Source of the DNA: Lobulomyces angularis
Lineage: Eukaryota; Chytridiomycota; Chytridiomycetes; Lobulomycetales; Lobulomycetaceae
Direction of reading: 5' to 3'
NCBI GenBank assembly: GCA_027604685.1
Contig: JADHYX010000225.1
Coordinates: 7,433-19,611 of the forward strand
DNA: 12,179 nt
In this document: in pieces, positions 7,819 through 12,179 of the stretch
Layout: every line of letters starts with the position of its first letter
How positions within the stretch are numbered: the stretch's first letter is position 1
Made by a program: the position numbers and the translations under genes
The notes under the pieces: generated by a model
Told to the model about the DNA's origin: nothing
Databases searched by the model: none
The model's input: the letters and a program-made list of their open reading frames with translations, nothing else

Positions 7819-8248
7819 AAAACTAAATTAATTAATACAAATGGTAATAAAATGAATTTGTAATAATTAGTTTTTTTCAATAAAAGATTAGGCGCAATAT
7901 AGTTTTTTTTTATAAAAATTTTTTTAAAAAAAAAAAAAAAAAATATTGTATTGAAGAATGGAAATAAAACAATTTAAAAACTAATAGCACCAACTAATGG
8001 CAAACAAGAAATTTCGGAAAAGCATTATTTTACTACATTTTCAAGTCGAACTGTGGTTACTTTAAACTAGCGAAAAATCAAGGCAATTTTTTTTTTTTTA
8101 TAATACCCAAAAAAATTAATAGGATGCAGCAACTTTAAATGAATGCAGTATGGTAAATAATATCTTATCTAAGTAGACCTGTAAATTTATGTGGTGTATA
8201 GGTATATTAACATTCAAATGAAATGTTGTGTTACAACAAAAAATATTC
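7819..8248. promoter_or_regulatory. divergent intergenic promoter region, GUF1 / TTI1
   Basis: The two genes are transcribed away from each other from this 430-bp stretch, so it should carry both promoters. It contains long A and T tracts (an A-run near 7925-7942 and a T-run near 8087-8099) that could exclude nucleosomes. I see no distinct TATA box or factor site beyond background. No upstream TTI1 exon could be joined: an in-frame TGA at 8219-8221 precedes the chosen ATG, with no AG acceptor between. Confidence 0.5.
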
Positions 8249-11233
8249 ATGTTTAATAATCAAAATCCAGATGTTAAGTACTATGTCTTAATATCGCAAC
8301 TTCTAGATGTAATTGAAAATCCACAAACTGAACAAAATGTGTTAATTAACTCATTCAAAACAATTAATTCTATGTTGGCATTAACCTCGGATTTAAAACC
8401 AATAATACCAGGTAAAAAATAAATTTGAATTGAGATACATTCATAAGTTTAACGATAGGACTGTTAAGTAAATTAACTAAGTATATTGCAAAGAACATAA
8501 GGAAGCATAATAGTCACGTTACCATACCATTAAAAGTTATTGTAAATTCAATAAAACAAGTTTATTCTGAAAAAAATAACGAAGATTTCAAAAAGAAAAC
8601 AACCAGTCATATTGGAGATGTCATAAAAGTTGTTCAATCAAACTTAATTAATCACTCCAATTTTAAATGTCGTTTAGGCTTACTGCATTTTAGCTACACT
8701 TTAATTAAGGATTGTAAAATGTATGTGAGAGAAAATTTGAAACCAATAATTCTTTTTCAAAATGATGAATATAAAGAAGTACAGGGATTGGCCAACGTTT
8801 TAATGAAAAGTTTACAAAAAGATATGACATCTGTAATAAATCTTAGACCTATATTCATTATTATTCTTTTTTTTTTAGACAAGTATCATTGACATGCTTA
8901 AAAAAAATTTTTTTGAATTATATAATATACTACCAAACCTTTTGCGAAAAAAACAGGAAAACTCCATACAAGAAAACTTGCGATTATTGAATGGTTATGT
9001 TTTTTTACTGAGGTCTGAAATTTCTTCTACATTTATTTCTGGATTAAGCGATTTTAGTGCTTCAGTAATGGTTTGTTTTGATTCTCAAAATTAATTAAGT
9101 TGCCTTTATTTTTCTAGTCTCTGTTACAATTTGAAACAAGTGATGTCAAGTTTGTCCAAGAAAAGAGCTCTGGTATTGACTTTAAGTTTGAACATGTATT
9201 AACCGAGAAGTACCGAATTAAAAGTCTTACTGCTTCAACGATAAACATTCTGCGAACAACTTTACAGTTAATATTTACATATACAAATCAGTTACAAGTT
9301 TTATTCCACTTCCTTGACCTTGCTAATAGTGCTGATGAAAATTTGGTACTTCCTGCATTATTTTGTATCAACGAATTTTGCTTGCCTCCTCCAACTTTTG
9401 AAGAAGGTTTCGAGAAAACGTGGTATAGTGGATTTGTTGTAGAAGAATTTGTTAGCCAGTTAAAAGTGGACAATATTTTTAATATTCGGGAGGAAAAAGT
9501 TTTGGATCTAAGAGTTTTTAAAGTGATGATTGAAGATTACTGCTCTCTTTTAAGTCAGTTCAGACCTACCAATAAGTTTGAAGCCAAACTTGAGTCAAAT
9601 TTGAATAAATTTAACCTGGAAATTACCCGAGGTTAATAAAATATATGTGTGATTATGCTAAAATTTGTTTTTTAAATGCTAGTGGAACTCTTACTTATTG
9701 GATTAGGAAATATTAGTAGAAGAATGGGAGTTCAGTTTGAACCTTATTTAGTTATAGTACTATATCCTGTTTTAGGTAAAATAACTTTAAAAATCACAAT
9801 TTTTAAAATAATTGAAAAATTCAGCAAAACTAAGTTCTTCCTCAAAAATTCTGGCTGATAGGGCTGCTAAAACATTATTTCAAATAAGTTCTGCTCTGGG
9901 AACTTCTATTGAAAACTTATGTTTTGGAAATATGGATTATGTCACTAATAAACTCTTAATCAATTTTCGTAACTTGAAAGCAAATCCTCAATCATTGTTT
10001 GTTTTGAATAGTTTGCTTAATGTGTTGGAAAAAGAACATATCAGCTACTGTTTTGAATTAATTGAAAGTTGTTTAGATTTCGAGGAGTTGGAGTTGGATG
10101 ACAAGGAAATTTTACCATTATTTGAAGTTTTTTTTAAGTTTAGCAAAATTGTTTCTGAAATTCAGGTTATTGAAATCGCCAAACCTGATAAAAAGAAGTC
10201 CGACAACAAAGTTTCTAAAGAATTAATTGAGCTAGAGTTGGAACGGTCCTTTGAAGAAGATGCAAAAATTTTTGAAATTGATGAAACTGTTACCTTCAAG
10301 GAAGCGGAAGCTTTTTTTAAAAATAGAAATGAGGTCGGTAAACCTTTAAATGAAATGGATGATGAAGAAGAGAAAAAAGATATACCTTCTAATTCCGAAA
10401 AAATTGATCCGGAACCTGTTCTTCCCACTAAATTGGAAACTTTAACGCAAAAACTGTTAGCGACTTTATCAAACTACATTAGTTGCGATTCACAAAAATT
10501 GCGCCTTTTATGTATTAAAGCAATAAATAATTTGATATTTGGCGTCAAGAAAGAGGAGAGAGTAACAAGCATAAATAAGATATGGCATTTGATTGTATTA
10601 CGATTAGATCAAGATTCTTCGGATTTGGTGAAGATTGAAGCAGTTAATTTTGTTTATAATATATTCACAACCGAAAAAGAATTTATGAAAAAGAAAATTT
10701 ACGATGAGATATTTGAAAAATTTTTTGGCACTTTTGAAAAATATAGCAAAGAGTTTAATTCAGATAATATTTACCAAGTTTACCAATCGAGTAAGAGTAA
10801 CACATATTATCAGTCAAAAAAAATGAATTTGGATGATTTTTCAAATTACAAAAATAAAAATATATATTATAAGCATTTTATCAAGTTAATTGATTATCTG
10901 ATTTTAAATTTGAATCTAAATAAAAAGGAACTTTTTTGGTTTAACAAGAGATTTTTTCAGGTTTTCAAGAATTTTAATTTTGAAAGCAGCTCAAATTCTT
11001 CAAGAAAAATTGAATATTTTGGCGATTTACTTGAGAATCTGTGTAGCATTGATAAAAACAGTTGCTGGTTTTTTCTCTTTTGCTTTCAACAAAATTATGG
11101 ACCACATGCGTTACAAAAGCAGCAAAATGAAACTGTTTTTGAAAATTTAAGTATTCCCCAACCATATATAGAAAAAAATCTCAAATTTGATCAAACTGAA
11201 TATGAACATTTTATGAATCTAGTTGAACTTTAA
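8249..11233 (+). CDS. TTI1, TELO2-interacting protein 1 (HEAT-repeat PIKK co-chaperone), 6 exons
   Basis: Exons: 8249-8411, 8459-8832, 8879-9070, 9118-9631, 9683-9775, 9825-11233, giving 914 aa. Introns are 46-51 nt, GT...TAG/CAG, and all phases agree. TTI1 with TELO2 and TTI2 helps Hsp90 fold and assemble PI3K-like kinases (TOR, ATM, ATR). The protein is helical HEAT-like throughout. Family landmarks from recall: the region after the YLVIVLYPVL helix with AKTLFQIS and NMDYVTNKLLINFRNLK (about 481-497), an acidic charged linker at about 565-646, NKIWHLIVLRLDQD (about 696-709), and a C-terminal helix with NSCWFFLF (about 857-864) matching the DSTWFLLN-like end of animal TTI1. It is somewhat shorter than typical (about 1000-1100 aa), with the loss at the N-terminus. 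The start is the first ATG after an in-frame TGA. The family is judged from a few motifs plus length and architecture. Confidence 0.82.
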
Positions 11234-11600
11234 AATTACTTAAATAATGGTATTTCATGTGTAGTCTAATAAATTTTCACTTTATTTATGATTGAAATTC
11301 ACACTACTTTAAAATGCTGAAAGCAGTTTCTACAAGAATTGATAAGAACCAAAATTAATGTGAACTGAAAACTGCACTAATACATGTTAGTTAAAGTGTT
11401 CCATAGATTTGTTAGATAATATCGACGCTAGAACTAGTATGGAATTAACTTTTTGATAGTACACATTCATAATGTCAAAATTTTGATTGAAATAATTTAG
11501 CACCAAAATCGCTCCAAAAATTTATCGTATTGATATAGGTACTTAAGCTTTTTTTTACCAAAAGTACTTTTCTTCAAAGAAATGCAAGAAGAGATTATAT
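11234..11600. other. convergent 3' spacer between TTI1 and IES2
   Basis: This 367-bp stretch receives the 3' ends of two converging genes. It is less homopolymeric than the other spacers. I found no coding frame, tRNA or convincing snoRNA box pair in it. Confidence 0.5.
11268..11273 (+). terminator. putative polyadenylation signal AATAAA for TTI1
   Basis: AATAAA lies 35 bases after the TTI1 stop, in the convergent spacer. Position is appropriate; specificity is low. Confidence 0.35.
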
Positions 11601-12163
11601 TTATGGATTATCTTGAGCTTTTACTAGATTATAATGTTCTAAACTACATACCGGTTGTAGGGTTTTCGAATGAATATATTTCTTTAGCTGGTCGCATCCT
11701 TCTACAACGCACTTGATCTTGTTTTGGATAGCGTTACTAAGTTGTATTTTAAAACGTTAATGAAAATAATAAAAAAATATTACCCATGCCTCAAAAGCGA
11801 ATTCTTTTCAAAATAATTCAAGTATTTCTCACCGAGAAGGTCACTATTTGGTAGACTAAGGAGAGAAATATCAGGCTTGTTCACATAGTTAATATTTAGA
11901 AAGGTATTATTTTTGGTATTTTTAGCTGTAGAATTTTTCAGATTCTCATTGTCTTTCACATTAAGTTTCTTTGCTTGTTTTTTCAGCAATTTTTTTATAG
12001 TAAGTTGCTTATTTCTTTCCATTCTCTGTTGATTTAAATTTTTTCTTCTCCGATTATTTTCACTTCTTTTTAATTCTTCTTCTTCTGTTGTTAATTTTAG
12101 CTTTTTATTTGAGACTTCAGGTTCTAAAAAGGATAAATTTGAATTTTCACCAGTCAGAGCCAT
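11601..12163 (-). CDS. IES2/INO80B-like INO80 chromatin-remodelling subunit, 2 exons
   Basis: Exons on the minus strand are 12163-11784 and 11736-11601, giving 171 aa from this ATG. The intron is 11783-11737 (47 nt, GTAATA...ACTTAG, phase 2). Ies2/INO80B is a nuclear subunit of the INO80 remodeller that stimulates its ATPase. Two family parts are visible: a PAPA-1-like basic helix (about 26-66) with EEEELKRSENNRRRKNLNQQ, ERNKQLTIKKLL and KKQAKK; and a C-terminal HIT-type zinc finger (about 136-162) with CVVEGCDQLKKY and LQPVCSLEHY. In relatives the latter ends CSLxCY, so one Cys is replaced by His, which could still bind zinc. The finger is found only after splicing. No stop lies between the ATG and the window edge (16 bases), so the protein may start further upstream; family members are usually longer at the N-terminus. 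Confidence 0.82.
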
Positions 12164-12179
12164 TTGCTGTCTCTTTGTT

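Noticed and set aside
10162..10428. 88-codon minus-strand Ser-rich frame
   Set aside because: It is the antisense of the acidic TTI1 linker, where GAA/GAT-rich codons give TTC/ATC on the other strand.
11280..11345. Possible C/D-box snoRNA (ATGATTGA ... CTGA) in the convergent spacer
   Set aside because: The C box is imperfect, the distance to the D box is too short, and there is no terminal stem.

Overview
The window looks like nuclear DNA of an AT-rich, intron-dense, early-diverging fungus. It carries spliced eukaryotic genes with very small GT-AG introns (35-79 nt, one of 128 nt), a fungal-type Zn2Cys6 cluster protein, a Pho80/Pcl-like cyclin, the PIKK co-chaperone TTI1, an INO80-complex Ies2/INO80B-like protein and the mitochondrial translation GTPase GUF1. 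GUF1 implies a mitochondrion that still translates, which argues against canonical microsporidia and anaerobic gut fungi. Rozella/Cryptomycota-like or chytrid-like lineages fit best; that placement is an inference. Exon structures were rebuilt by hand from splice signals, frame continuity and family motifs.

Layout. 1-647: AT-rich flank with degenerate repeats. 648-1262 (+): small GNAT protein of the phosphinothricin-acetyltransferase type, 3 exons, 162 aa, with both introns hidden in an open frame. 1441-2149 (-): 3-exon gene for a cyanovirin-N homology (CVNH) lectin domain. 2260-3077 (-): 3-exon Zn2Cys6 protein. 3078-3769: non-genic stretch with a 57-bp direct repeat and unassigned coding-like fragments. 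3770-4753 (-): 7-exon Pho80-like cyclin. 4754-5303: spacer with a GC-richer island. 5304-7818 (-): 14-exon GUF1, 645 aa. 7819-8248: divergent intergenic promoter region. 8249-11233 (+): 6-exon TTI1, 914 aa. 11234-11600: convergent spacer. 11601-12163 (-): 2-exon Ies2/INO80B-like gene whose start lies at or beyond the window edge.

The genes do not form a pathway. This is a compact eukaryotic neighbourhood of housekeeping genes (mitochondrial translation, PIKK assembly, chromatin remodelling, CDK control). The accessory-looking part is the left third: a degenerate GNAT, a CVNH lectin-like protein and a minimal zinc-cluster protein. Nothing seen is an obvious mobile element, CRISPR array or prokaryotic operon.
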